A stretch of DNA of 16,274 nucleotides from an uncultured Mollicutes bacterium (GCA_937905855.1 CALCWU010000245.1:1-16274), one strand, 5' to 3'; counted from the first letter of the stretch, positions 1-7,375 are shown. The notes: generated by a model from the letters alone, not told the origin. Translations and numbers: made by a program.

Positions 1-696
1 CTGTCTTAAGTACACCTGTAAAGGCTGCTCATTAGAATTCTTAATTAACATTCTTGACCAATAATATCCATTCCAACGGCTAATCGCATAGAACAACGTT
101 ACTGTAGCAATTGATGCACCTGACATTGGAATATATAGTTTAGTTAATAATTGGAATTCATTAGCTCCATCGATTGTACAAGCCTCTTCAATCTCCTTAG
201 GAACTGCACTAAAAGCATTTCTTAATAGGATTATATTGTAGGCTTGAACACCAAAGCCAATAACCATTCCCCATTTATTATCAACACCTAATTGCTTATA
301 ATTTAGATATTGAGGAATCATACCAGCACTAAACCACATTGTAAATACAAGTAAGAAATTCCATTTTCTTTTACCTAAAAGCTTATCCTTTGATAGGGCA
401 TAAGCACCAGTCACGGAAATAAACATACTCCAAGCTGTACCAAACACTGTATAAAATAATGTATTTGTATAAGAAATCCAGAACCCTTTATCTAAAAATA
501 CAATTTTATAAGCACTAATTGTTAAATCCTTAGGAAATAGCTTAATTTGACCTGTTTCATAAGCTACCTTACCACTAATTGATACACTAAATGCATAAAT
601 TATCGGATATAAGCACATAATTGCAAAAATTGTTATTAATAGATAAGATAAGATTTTAAAAATGATTTCACTTCTACTCATTCGATCCATTTTCAT
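1..696 (-). CDS. Carbohydrate ABC transporter permease, LplC/MalG type (3' end outside window)
   Basis: Inner-membrane permease subunit of a binding-protein-dependent sugar importer, pairing with the LplB-type permease encoded just before it. The first 232 residues are visible, where the family is usually about 290-300, so the last helices lie outside the window. The N-terminal helix is at about residues 12-36. The cytoplasmic EAA loop that docks on the ATPase is at about 170-190 (EEACTIDGANEF, ending in YIP). The ATG at 696 is chosen because it follows a good Shine-Dalgarno (AGGGTGAT), which overlaps the stop of the preceding permease gene and implies translational coupling. It is the last visible gene of the GH105 operon. 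Expected substrates are unsaturated rhamnogalacturonan or other pectin oligosaccharides, inferred from context only. No ATPase is visible; such systems often use a shared MsmX-type ATPase. Confidence 0.93.
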   Translation of the reverse strand, partial: MKMDRMSRSEIIFKILSYLLITIFAIMCLYPIIYAFSVSISGKVAYETGQIKLFPKDLTISAYKIVFLDKGFWISYTNTLFYTVFGTAWSMFISVTGAYALSKDKLLGKRKWNFLLVFTMWFSAGMIPQYLNYKQLGVDNKWGMVIGFGVQAYNIILLRNAFSAVPKEIEEACTIDGANEFQLLTKLYIPMSGASIATVTLFYAISRWNGYYWSRMLIKNSNEQPLQVYLRQ

Positions 697-706
697 ATTA
701 ATCACC

Positions 707-1672
707 CTACCATAATGAAGTTTTAGATGCTTGTCTACTAATAGCATTTGCGCCAATTACTAAAGCAAAGCCAATTACTGAGTTAAATATACCAACTGCA
801 GCACCTAAGCTAAAATCTGAGGATTCAATACCAAGTCGTTGCTCGAAGGTTGAAAGTACATCAGCCGTCGAATAAACATTTGGACTATAAAGTAATAATA
901 CTCTTTCATAACCAACTGATAGCATCTTACCTATTCTCATAATAATCATTATTATTAAAGTAGGTGCCATTCCTGGTATTGTTACATATCTTATTTCCTG
1001 CCATTTGTTACCACCATCAACCTTTAATGCCTCATACATAACTGGAGAAATTCCCATTATTGCGGCAAAATATACGATTGAATCATAACCACTTTCCTTC
1101 CAAATACCAGTAATTATATACATTGGTCGGAAATAGTTTGGTGATTGAATTATCTTTGTTCCTATTGGAACAATGTTTAGCTTATATAAGACATCAGCAA
1201 TAATTCCTGTAGAGCTTTCTCCTGAATATACTAAAGTTATTACTATACCAGTGATTGTAACCTCTGATAGAAAGTGAGGTAAATAAGTAATTGTTTGAGT
1301 AATCTTTCTAAATCCTTCACTTCTAATTTCACTAAATAGTAAAGCTAAAATAATTGGAATAGGAAAACCGAATAATAAACCATATGTTGAAATTACAAAT
1401 GTATTTCTAAACGCTTGCCAGAAATATTCTCTTTGAACTCCAAACAAAATACTTTGGAAATTGCTTAATCCTCTAAATTCACTTCCAAAAATTCCTAACG
1501 ATGAATCATACCTTTTGAACGCTACAACAATGCCAAGTAATGGCTTATAAGCGAATAATGCAAACCAAATCACAATTGGTAAAAGTAAAACATATAACTG
1601 CCATTCCTTTTTGACCTCATTGAAGATACCCTTGAACTTTGATTTTCGCATTGTTATTTTGTTGTCATTCAT
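707..1672 (-). CDS. Carbohydrate ABC transporter permease, LplB/UgpA type
   Basis: Membrane permease subunit of a sugar ABC importer, 321 aa, the usual length for LplB/YteP-like proteins. After a basic N-terminus comes a first helix (about residues 25-50) and a periplasmic-side loop typical of this family. Several more helices follow, then the EAA loop at about 214-235 (YEALKVDGGNKW, then TIPG). The open frame extends to a GTG at 1681, but that codon sits against the Shine-Dalgarno AGAAGG. The ATG at 1672 has ideal spacing of 8 bases and is preferred. Its start overlaps the stop of the upstream membrane-protein gene by 8 bases, so it is co-translated with it. In the B. subtilis yte/ytc and yes loci, LplB/LplC-type permeases also sit beside GH105 hydrolases, which supports pectin-fragment uptake. 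The substrate is inferred. Confidence 0.93.
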   Translation of the reverse strand: MNDNKITMRKSKFKGIFNEVKKEWQLYVLLLPIVIWFALFAYKPLLGIVVAFKRYDSSLGIFGSEFRGLSNFQSILFGVQREYFWQAFRNTFVISTYGLLFGFPIPIILALLFSEIRSEGFRKITQTITYLPHFLSEVTITGIVITLVYSGESSTGIIADVLYKLNIVPIGTKIIQSPNYFRPMYIITGIWKESGYDSIVYFAAIMGISPVMYEALKVDGGNKWQEIRYVTIPGMAPTLIIMIIMRIGKMLSVGYERVLLLYSPNVYSTADVLSTFEQRLGIESSDFSLGAAVGIFNSVIGFALVIGANAISRQASKTSLW

Positions 1673-2210
1673 AATTCTCACCTTCTTTTAAATATTGATT
1701 CATATCATATACAAGTTGTGATTTGCTTCTAATAAATATCATTATAACTATTAAATTAATCACAAAAGTAAAGATCATTGATACAAGATAACTAAGCATT
1801 CCATTTAAATCCTTATTTATTATCAAAATCGCTAAGCCCTTACCAAATGACAAGGATACTAATACAAGTAAAACATAAATAATAACTCGTTCTGGATGTT
1901 TAATTATTTCATTTCTATTTTTATTTCTATATAGAATGATAGGAATTGCTGCAAAGCCATTAGCAATAACATAATAAATTATTCCTTGCCAAATTCCAAT
2001 TTGATCTAGAAATAACGAAGGAATACCAGCTAGCATAAATGGTATTGCTGCTATACTGCCCCATCTTATTGATAAGATTAAAAATAGTAATGAAGCAAAG
2101 CTAATATAAAAGCCTGAATGCATTTTTTTAAAACAGAATATTGATAGAAATTCACATAAAACAGATAAAATTGAAAACATAATTAAATCAAATAGCTTAA
2201 GCTTATTCAT
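1665..2210 (-). CDS. Six-helix membrane protein, possible ECF-transporter S component
   Basis: A 181-aa, very hydrophobic protein with about six membrane segments (roughly residues 5-27, 32-50, 52-70, 75-94, 109-131 and 137-160) and no signal for secretion. Size, helix number and the pattern in segments 2-3 (YISFASLLFLILSIRWG, then PFMLAGIPS) resemble substrate-binding S components of energy-coupling-factor transporters. This is a judgement by eye, and it does not look like the DUF624 YesL/YteU proteins of B. subtilis pectin loci. It lies between the GH105 hydrolase and the LplB permease and overlaps both neighbours by 8 bases, so it is surely in the operon. There is no strong Shine-Dalgarno before the ATG, which fits translational coupling to the hydrolase stop. 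Alternatives are an unrelated permease accessory protein or a sugar-specific small transporter. Confidence 0.72.
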   Translation of the reverse strand: MNKLKLFDLIMFSILSVLCEFLSIFCFKKMHSGFYISFASLLFLILSIRWGSIAAIPFMLAGIPSLFLDQIGIWQGIIYYVIANGFAAIPIILYRNKNRNEIIKHPERVIIYVLLVLVSLSFGKGLAILIINKDLNGMLSYLVSMIFTFVINLIVIMIFIRSKSQLVYDMNQYLKEGENYE

Positions 2211-3399
2211 TTTCTAACATTAATATTTCTGTATAAGCCATAACAAATGGTCCAACAGCCTTTCCATCATCATTTACAACTTTTCTTGATACATACATAT
2301 CATATGTTCCCGCATATTTATCTGTTCTTGAAGCGGTAAGACCACCTATGCAAATTCCACCAAGTGTATAAACACCATTTTCTTCTTTAAAATAGGTATC
2401 ACATGTTCCCTTAAACATATCAACGCCATATTTTAAATAAGTATCATCTAATGCTTTAAGTCTTACTGCCTTCATTATTGAGTAGGCAATCATTAAGCTA
2501 CCTGATGTTTCTGGATAATTTTTTTCTTTACCTATTTTATCAACTACTTGCCAAATCATTTTTGTTTTAGGATCAATATATAGTATCAAACCATCAACAA
2601 CCTCTTTTATTATTTTAGCAATTCTCTGCTTTAAAATCTCATCATCAATTATTTCATAAACATCAACAAGTGCCATAATGAACCAGCCATTTGCTCTACC
2701 CCAAACAACCTTTGATTTACCATTACGGCTATCTGACCAGATCATCTTTTTTGATCTATCCTCATATTGACCATCATAGCCATGAACATTTAATCTTTTT
2801 GATTTAACCCAAGTTAATTTAAAAGCATTTTCTAATTGATATACAACATCATAATAACTTCTTTTATCTTCATATCTTTTAGTATATTCAGCAAAGAATG
2901 GCTGTATCATGTATAAGCCATCTAACCAGATTTGATTATAATATTTAATCTTATGCCAAAAGTTTCCTAAAACTCTTGGGAGCTTTCTAACCTGCTCATT
3001 CATAAAAAATTCAATTGATCTACGATACTTTTCATTTTTTGTTTCATCATAGAGTGTATATAACAGCTTTGCCATATTACAAGGATCTGAATCACATCCA
3101 TTTGTGGTATAGGTGTTATAATTGTTATAATATAATATTTTTACATATCCATCATCATTAACAAGTGGACCAACAAAGTTCTCAATATATTTTAAAAGCT
3201 CTTTGTTATGGTTATACTTATACAAAGTATCAAGACCAACCATCATACATCCATCAATGTAAGTCCAACCAGGCTGCTTAAGACCCATAAAAACTTCCTT
3301 ATTCCATAGTGGCTTTTCCACAGTAGAATTTTTACATAAGTAAGAAATATACTCCTCAATATTGTTCTTTAATTTTTCATCTATAATGTTTTTACTCAT
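2203..3399 (-). CDS. GH105/GH88-type unsaturated rhamnogalacturonyl (uronyl) hydrolase
   Basis: Predicted cytoplasmic hydrolase of 398 aa with no signal peptide. GH105 enzymes such as B. subtilis YteR and YesR remove the 4,5-unsaturated galacturonic acid left by pectin or rhamnogalacturonan lyases, by hydration of the double bond. Family hallmarks are WLDGLYM at 158-164 (D160 corresponds to the catalytic Asp of YteR), VHGYD at 205-209 (H206), and WGRANGWF at 233-240 followed by MALVDVYE. These fit the (alpha/alpha)6-barrel family. The ATG at 3399 has an AAGGTGA Shine-Dalgarno about 6 bases upstream. It is the first gene of the pectin operon and has its own promoter. The next gene starts inside its last codons (8-base overlap). 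Exact substrate, rhamnogalacturonan or another unsaturated uronide, cannot be read from sequence. Confidence 0.9.
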   Translation of the reverse strand: MSKNIIDEKLKNNIEEYISYLCKNSTVEKPLWNKEVFMGLKQPGWTYIDGCMMVGLDTLYKYNHNKELLKYIENFVGPLVNDDGYVKILYYNNYNTYTTNGCDSDPCNMAKLLYTLYDETKNEKYRRSIEFFMNEQVRKLPRVLGNFWHKIKYYNQIWLDGLYMIQPFFAEYTKRYEDKRSYYDVVYQLENAFKLTWVKSKRLNVHGYDGQYEDRSKKMIWSDSRNGKSKVVWGRANGWFIMALVDVYEIIDDEILKQRIAKIIKEVVDGLILYIDPKTKMIWQVVDKIGKEKNYPETSGSLMIAYSIMKAVRLKALDDTYLKYGVDMFKGTCDTYFKEENGVYTLGGICIGGLTASRTDKYAGTYDMYVSRKVVNDDGKAVGPFVMAYTEILMLENE

Positions 3400-3419
3400 C
3401 TTCCATCACCTTCACCTTT

Positions 3420-3447
3420 ATTTTATCACAAAGCGTTTTCAAGTCAA
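3420..3447 (-). promoter_or_regulatory. Sigma-A-type promoter of the GH105 / sugar-permease operon
   Basis: Read on the minus strand: -35 TTGACT (3442-3447), a 16-base spacer, then -10 TAAAAT (3420-3425). Transcription would start near 3413 and leave a leader of only about 14 bases, just enough for the Shine-Dalgarno. It lies between the tldE terminator and the hydrolase start, which isolates this operon from the tld genes. Confidence 0.72.
3428..3441 (-). promoter_or_regulatory. CRE-like operator (CcpA or other LacI-family regulator)
   Basis: The minus-strand sequence TGAAAACGCTTTGT matches the catabolite responsive element consensus TGWAANCGNTNWCA at 12 of 14 positions, failing only at the last two. 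It fills most of the spacer between -35 and -10 of the pectin-operon promoter, where a bound repressor would block RNA polymerase. This suggests catabolite repression by a preferred sugar, or control by a pathway-specific LacI-type repressor with the same central CG. Confidence 0.55.
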
Positions 3448-3473
3448 CAAAAAATTCGCATTTTCGTATACTT

Positions 3474-3487
3474 TCCGCAATTACGGA
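3474..3487. promoter_or_regulatory. 14-bp near-palindrome upstream of the pectin-operon promoter
   Basis: TCCGCAATTACGGA is an inverted repeat with one imperfect pair, centred about 36 bases upstream of the -35 box of the GH105 operon. Position and symmetry suit a binding site for a dimeric activator or a second repressor. No regulator gene is visible in the window. Confidence 0.35.
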
Positions 3488-3517
3488 TATTTACATTGCT
3501 TTTTCATTAAAACAGCC

Positions 3518-3549
3518 AAAAAAAGCGCCTATTTTTACAATAAGCGCTT
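3518..3549 (-). terminator. Rho-independent terminator of tldD-tldE
   Basis: On the minus strand, AAGCGCTTAT pairs through a short loop with the downstream ATAGGCGCTT (AAGCGC/GCGCTT plus ATA/TAT with one mismatch between them). A run of seven T follows. It lies 17 bases after the tldE stop. Confidence 0.85.
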
Positions 3550-3565
3550 AAAATTGATTATTTTA

Positions 3566-4849
3566 TTAATTAATAGTCATATCCTTAACAAAGATATATT
3601 TAGGACCTCTATAGCCACGATTTGTTTCAATTTCCTTTGAGAAGCGGAATTTGTTTTTATCCTCATGAATATTTCCAGAAATGCTAAAGCCAGTTACAGG
3701 TGTATATTTTTGGCCATCAAAATAAAAGCCTAAGCGTACCTCACCACCATAATAGCCGCTATAATTATCAAGCTGAGGTGATGAAAAATATACACATAAA
3801 ATGTGTGGTTTTTTCTTCATCTCATCATAACTCATTGAGCCTGGCTTAACCTCCATATTAAGATATGTACCAGTCGGATTTTTTTCACCTAAATAATAGC
3901 CATAACGAGTGTTACCATGAAGCGTCATACATTTACTATTATCTATTATATGACAATCCTTTAATACAACACCATCATCATCAAATGCTTGAGCCTTTGA
4001 GGCACCAACAACATATGGCTTTAAGGTTATATCGATTGGATCAGATGTATTAAGGTCGTTAACCATATCACCAACATTTAAAATATTCATATGCTGATAA
4101 ACAACTGCATAATTAAGTTCACCTTTAAAATAGTTGAAAAGCATTGAAGCTTCTTCTGATTTTAAAATGACATTGCATTTATGAAGATCTGATGGTAGCT
4201 TAATTGCATTAGCTCTAGCCTTAGCATTAAGCATTGTTTCTTCGACCTTAGCTGTTATATCTTCATAATTAATTTCTGATGTTTCAATATTTTGGTATAA
4301 TTCAACCTCTTCATGTTCACCACGCCAAGTTGGAATTAATTCAATATATAAATCTGCAAATGTTGATTCTAAATCTATTCCATTAGAATTTACAATACGC
4401 TTAGATTTTTCTGTAACAAAAATCTCAACACTATTAATCCAACCATCCTTGTAAACATTAGCCTTAAAAATTGCATCTGCTGTTTTGCAGGCAACATCCT
4501 TAAATGATGAGCCACTTATAGGAGAAGGAATGTCTACACTCTTTTCTTCAGGCTTTGGTAGCTCAAAGAACTTATTTTTAACAAATTTTGCTCTTGCAAC
4601 AGCAAGCTCAATTTTTTCTTTAATTTGTTCTTCTGTAAATGAAGCTGCAACAAAGAAGCTTGATGAGCCACGATATTCATCAAAATCACAATATACAACA
4701 ACATCATAGGCTACGGTGTCAGTAACACGATTTGTTTCAAGCTTATCTGTTACATAAAATAATTCAACACTGTAGGTAGTTGATTTAGTAACCTTATAGG
4801 CACTAACATTCTTATTAGCCTTTAATAATTCAACAATTTTATTAATCAT
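3566..4849 (-). CDS. tldE: TldE/PmbA-type subunit of the TldD-TldE metalloprotease
   Basis: A 427-aa cytoplasmic protein of the TldD/PmbA (peptidase U62) family. In the characterised complex, TldD carries the metal site and TldE is the partner lacking it; together they degrade or trim unfolded peptides and, in E. coli, process microcin B17 and degrade the CcdA antitoxin. Here there is no HExxxH motif, as expected for TldE. The C-terminal part has the family pattern GFSISGN followed by RGPKYIFVKDMTIN at the very end. The start ATG overlaps the tldD stop as ATGA, so the two are translationally coupled. The length is normal for the family. A metal-free regulatory role is inferred from the missing motif and the pairing. 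Confidence 0.9.
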   Translation of the reverse strand: MINKIVELLKANKNVSAYKVTKSTTYSVELFYVTDKLETNRVTDTVAYDVVVYCDFDEYRGSSSFFVAASFTEEQIKEKIELAVARAKFVKNKFFELPKPEEKSVDIPSPISGSSFKDVACKTADAIFKANVYKDGWINSVEIFVTEKSKRIVNSNGIDLESTFADLYIELIPTWRGEHEEVELYQNIETSEINYEDITAKVEETMLNAKARANAIKLPSDLHKCNVILKSEEASMLFNYFKGELNYAVVYQHMNILNVGDMVNDLNTSDPIDITLKPYVVGASKAQAFDDDGVVLKDCHIIDNSKCMTLHGNTRYGYYLGEKNPTGTYLNMEVKPGSMSYDEMKKKPHILCVYFSSPQLDNYSGYYGGEVRLGFYFDGQKYTPVTGFSISGNIHEDKNKFRFSKEIETNRGYRGPKYIFVKDMTIN

Positions 4850-6243
4850 CCTAATTTCACCTTCGCCTTCAAATGTGGACCGCCATCAGAAACTCTAACC
4901 CATTCCTTATGACCCTTACCACAAAATCCTGAACCACTAACCTCAAATTCATCAGAAACCATGCTTATGCTCTTTAAAACATCAGGAACATAGCCACTAA
5001 TAACTACTGGTGAAACAATCTTTCCACTAAATTTACCATCAACTATTTCTCTCGCATATTCAGCAGTACATTGAATTTGCCAGTTTTTAGGATCCTCCAT
5101 ACCATTATTAGTATCACATAAGTAATAGCCATGCTTTATAGACTTAATCATATCACTAACCTTAGATTCTCCTTTTGAGAAGAATGTATTAGTCATACGA
5201 GAATAAGCTTTCCTCTTATAGCTTTCACGTCTACCATTTCCAGTAGGCTCTGTTCCAAGCTGTAAAGCACTTAAGGTATCAGATATACCTGTTTGTAAAA
5301 TACCTTTCTTAATGATTAGGGTATCATGAGCAAGTACACCATCATCATCAAAGAAATAAGATGCGACACTCTCTGTAGCACAAGCACCATCATGCATATC
5401 GATTAAAGGAGATGCAACATATTCACCAATATAGTCCTTACCCTTGGCTCTATTTTTAACAAACATATCCATTTCAACACCATGACCGAATGCTTCATGA
5501 GCAATAAGACCAGTAATAGATGGATCAGTTATTACATCATATACCCCTGGTTCAATTGGCTTAGCATCCAATAATTCAATAGCGATTTGACATGCATCAT
5601 TAATCTTAGTATCCATTTTATTAAATACATCCAAAGTATTTGCACCATCACAAACACTTCTACCCATCTTTATTGTATTGCCTCGTCTTGAAACAGCTAT
5701 TGCATAAACGTTTGTCCAAGTGTAATATTGATCTAATTCCTTATTAGGACTAATGAAGATTTTAGAAACCTCCATCTTATTATATCTACCAATAGCATTT
5801 ATAATTAAATCACTGTAGTTTTTAATGTCATCACGTATCTTGGTAAGCTTTTCAACAACTACCTCATCACTAACTGGTGATAAATCCTCTCGACAAAATG
5901 ATTTTTTTAATTTTTCTTCTTTAATTAAGCCAACATTAACATGCTCTTGCTTTAGCTCTGGTAAAGTAATTTCCGCCTCAATCTTCTTTGCAAGTTCTAA
6001 ATAATTCTCTTCATTAATGTTATCAAATGAATATTCACTATAGCCCTTGCCATTAAAAATTTTAACAACATATCCAACCTCATTAGCTGATTCAGAAACA
6101 GATATATTTTTAGTATCAACACCTATTGCTGTACCAGTTACAACTGAGCCTAAAAGAGAAACATATTCATATTTTTTTAATAATTCTTCAACTAAATACT
6201 TACATGGCTTTTTTGATTTTGCCAATATTTCATTTAAACTCAT
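4846..6243 (-). CDS. tldD: TldD metalloprotease subunit
   Basis: Catalytic subunit of the TldD-TldE protease, 465 aa. The metal-binding motif HEAFGH is at 249-254 with a following acidic E257. C441 in GSGFCGKG near the C-terminus matches the third ligand known from E. coli TldD. Other family marks are PTGNGRRESY (about 333-342) and RMTNTF (349-354). The frame stays open upstream to 6372, but the ATG at 6243 follows a near-perfect Shine-Dalgarno (AGGAGG), and the extra 43 codons would cross the promoter, so 6243 is taken as the start. It is the first gene of a two-gene operon with tldE. No candidate peptide substrate such as a RiPP precursor is visible next to it; the barnase/barstar pair is divergent. 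Confidence 0.95.
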   Translation of the reverse strand: MSLNEILAKSKKPCKYLVEELLKKYEYVSLLGSVVTGTAIGVDTKNISVSESANEVGYVVKIFNGKGYSEYSFDNINEENYLELAKKIEAEITLPELKQEHVNVGLIKEEKLKKSFCREDLSPVSDEVVVEKLTKIRDDIKNYSDLIINAIGRYNKMEVSKIFISPNKELDQYYTWTNVYAIAVSRRGNTIKMGRSVCDGANTLDVFNKMDTKINDACQIAIELLDAKPIEPGVYDVITDPSITGLIAHEAFGHGVEMDMFVKNRAKGKDYIGEYVASPLIDMHDGACATESVASYFFDDDGVLAHDTLIIKKGILQTGISDTLSALQLGTEPTGNGRRESYKRKAYSRMTNTFFSKGESKVSDMIKSIKHGYYLCDTNNGMEDPKNWQIQCTAEYAREIVDGKFSGKIVSPVVISGYVPDVLKSISMVSDEFEVSGSGFCGKGHKEWVRVSDGGPHLKAKVKLG

Positions 6244-6268
6244 TTTAAAACCTCCTATTTTAACATTA

Positions 6269-6297
6269 ATTATACTATCTTTCCTAACTATTAGCAA
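6269..6297 (-). promoter_or_regulatory. Promoter of tldD-tldE
   Basis: On the minus strand: -35 TTGCTA (6292-6297), a 17-base spacer, then a perfect -10 TATAAT (6269-6274), just upstream of the AGGAGG of tldD. Confidence 0.7.
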
Positions 6298-6319
6298 ACA
6301 ATTAGCATATTTTTTTAAA

Positions 6320-6348
6320 TTGCATATTTTGACAAATTGTGCTACAAT
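6320..6348 (+). promoter_or_regulatory. Promoter of the barnase-barstar operon
   Basis: -35 TTGCAT (6320-6325), a 17-base spacer, then -10 TACAAT (6343-6348) preceded by TGC, an extended -10. Transcription would start near 6355, giving a leader of about 36 bases. It stands back to back with the tldD promoter. A TTGACA at 6329-6334 also exists but is badly spaced from any -10. Confidence 0.62.
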
Positions 6349-6390
6349 ATTCGTACAAAAACAAATTAGCATAAAGGATTCGCATATTAA

Positions 6391-7131
6391 ATGAAAAAAA
6401 TAATTTTAGCATTATTTTCTATATTATTACTAGCATCATGTGATATATCTATTACAAATTCTAAAGATAATAGTTCAACAGCTTCTCAAGAAGATGTATC
6501 TAAAAGCTCTAGCTCTTCTAGTTCTTTTAAACAAAGCTCTAGCTCTTCTAGTTCTTCTAAACAAAGTTCTAGTTCTTCTGGTTCTTCTAAACAAAGCTCT
6601 AGCTCTTCTAGTTCTTCTAAACAAAGCTCTAGCTCTTCTAGTTCTTTTAAACAAAGCTCTAGCTCTTCTAGTTCTTCTAAACAAAGCTCTAGTTCTTCCA
6701 GTTCTTCTAAACAAAACTCTAGTTCAACAGCTAGTTCTAGTTTTGATAATTTAGGATTTAAGGTTATTAGTATTTCCTTAACCTCAACTGATATAAATGA
6801 ATCAGGAATTTATGATTCATTAGAAGAGGTTGGTGCTTATTTATATCTTTATAAAAAGCTTCCTAGTAACTATAAAACAAAATCAAGTATGAGCTATGTA
6901 AAAAGTAATCACACTGCTTCTAATAAGCTAAGCATTGGTGGCGATACATTTTATAACAATGAGGGACTACTTCCCAAAAAGAGTGGTAGAACTTATATAG
7001 AGTGTGACATTGATTACACAGGTGGAAACAGAAATAGTAAAAGAATCGTATTTTGTGCTAAGGATGATTTATATTTTTATACATCAGACCATTATGAAAG
7101 CTATAGTATTTTGAGGTTTTATTATGAATAA
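6391..7131 (+). CDS. Surface lipoprotein with Ser-rich repeat linker and C-terminal barnase-type RNase domain
   Basis: A 246-aa predicted lipoprotein. Residues 1-16 form a signal peptide ending in lipobox LASC, with C17 the lipidated residue. Residues 39-117 are a low-complexity linker of 10-residue repeats (mostly Ser, then Lys-Gln). Residues about 138-242 match barnase, the guanyl-preferring secreted RNase of Bacillus. Shared blocks are YKKLPSNYKTK, SIGGDTF, LPKKSGRTYIE, DIDYTGGNRNSKRI and TSDHY. Every barnase catalytic residue has a counterpart: K164 (K27), R200 (R69), E204 (E73), R214 (R83), R218 (R87) and H234 (H102). Differences are a loop about six residues shorter after K164, one inserted residue before the final His, and Asn for R59 in the guanine loop. 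The weak Shine-Dalgarno AAAGGA lies 12 bases before the ATG. Paired with a barstar gene, it is most likely an active, cell-tethered RNase toxin. Confidence 0.92.
   Translation: MKKIILALFSILLLASCDISITNSKDNSSTASQEDVSKSSSSSSSFKQSSSSSSSSKQSSSSSGSSKQSSSSSSSSKQSSSSSSSFKQSSSSSSSSKQSSSSSSSSKQNSSSTASSSFDNLGFKVISISLTSTDINESGIYDSLEEVGAYLYLYKKLPSNYKTKSSMSYVKSNHTASNKLSIGGDTFYNNEGLLPKKSGRTYIECDIDYTGGNRNSKRIVFCAKDDLYFYTSDHYESYSILRFYYE
6505..6720 (+). repeat. 30-bp tandem repeat, about 7.2 copies, encoding the Ser-rich linker
   Basis: Exact 30-bp period; seven full units run from 6511 to 6720, preceded by a 6-base partial unit. Units differ by only a few bases, giving Phe for Ser before KQ in units 1 and 5, Gly for Ser in unit 3, and Asn at the end of unit 7. 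All copies stay in frame and each encodes mostly Ser plus Lys-Gln. Such arrays change copy number by slippage, so linker length may differ between strains. Confidence 0.97.
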
Positions 7132-7375
7132 AATTGAATTAGATTGTCTTAAATACCATAGTAAAAAAGAACTATTAAGCTATTTAAGAGATAATCTTGA
7201 AGAAATGTATTCACTAAATTATGATTCCTTACTTGACGCCTTAACAGGCTATGAGTTTCCTCTTGAAATTAATATAAAGAATAAGACGTTATATGAGGAT
7301 TACCCAAATTTAAAAGAAGTTTTTGAAATAGTCACAAAAGAAAATAAAAATATAAAAGTGAATTACCTAGATTAA
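7124..7375 (+). CDS. Barstar-type RNase inhibitor (immunity protein)
   Basis: An 83-aa cytoplasmic protein of the barstar family; barstar is about 90 aa. The central block NYDSLLDALTG (residues 32-42) aligns with the barstar helix that plugs the barnase active site. D34 and D38 correspond to barstar D35 and D39, the residues that contact the RNase catalytic Arg and His. A C-terminal segment (YPNLKEVFEIV, then IKVNYL) fits the last helix and strand. The ATG lies inside the last codons of the RNase gene (8-base overlap, ATGAATAA). It has its own Shine-Dalgarno GAGG 7 bases upstream, stronger than that of the toxin, so inhibitor translation should at least match toxin translation. No signal peptide: it would protect the cytoplasm from RNase that has not been exported. 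Confidence 0.9.
   Translation: MNKIELDCLKYHSKKELLSYLRDNLEEMYSLNYDSLLDALTGYEFPLEINIKNKTLYEDYPNLKEVFEIVTKENKNIKVNYLD

Noticed and set aside
6244..6372. N-terminal extension of tldD by 43 residues
   Set aside because: The extension would cover the tldD promoter and the AGGAGG ribosome site, and TldD proteins start near MSLNEIL; the ATG at 6243 is better.
6475..6714. Minus-strand open frame with Arg-rich repeats across the Ser-rich array
   Set aside because: It is the mirror of the 30-bp tandem repeat, which has no stops in other frames because of its periodicity. It lacks a ribosome site and lies wholly inside the barnase gene.
6391..7375. The RNase-inhibitor pair as a mobile element
   Set aside because: No integrase, transposase, terminal repeats or target duplications are visible around it, and base composition looks like the neighbours apart from the repeat array.
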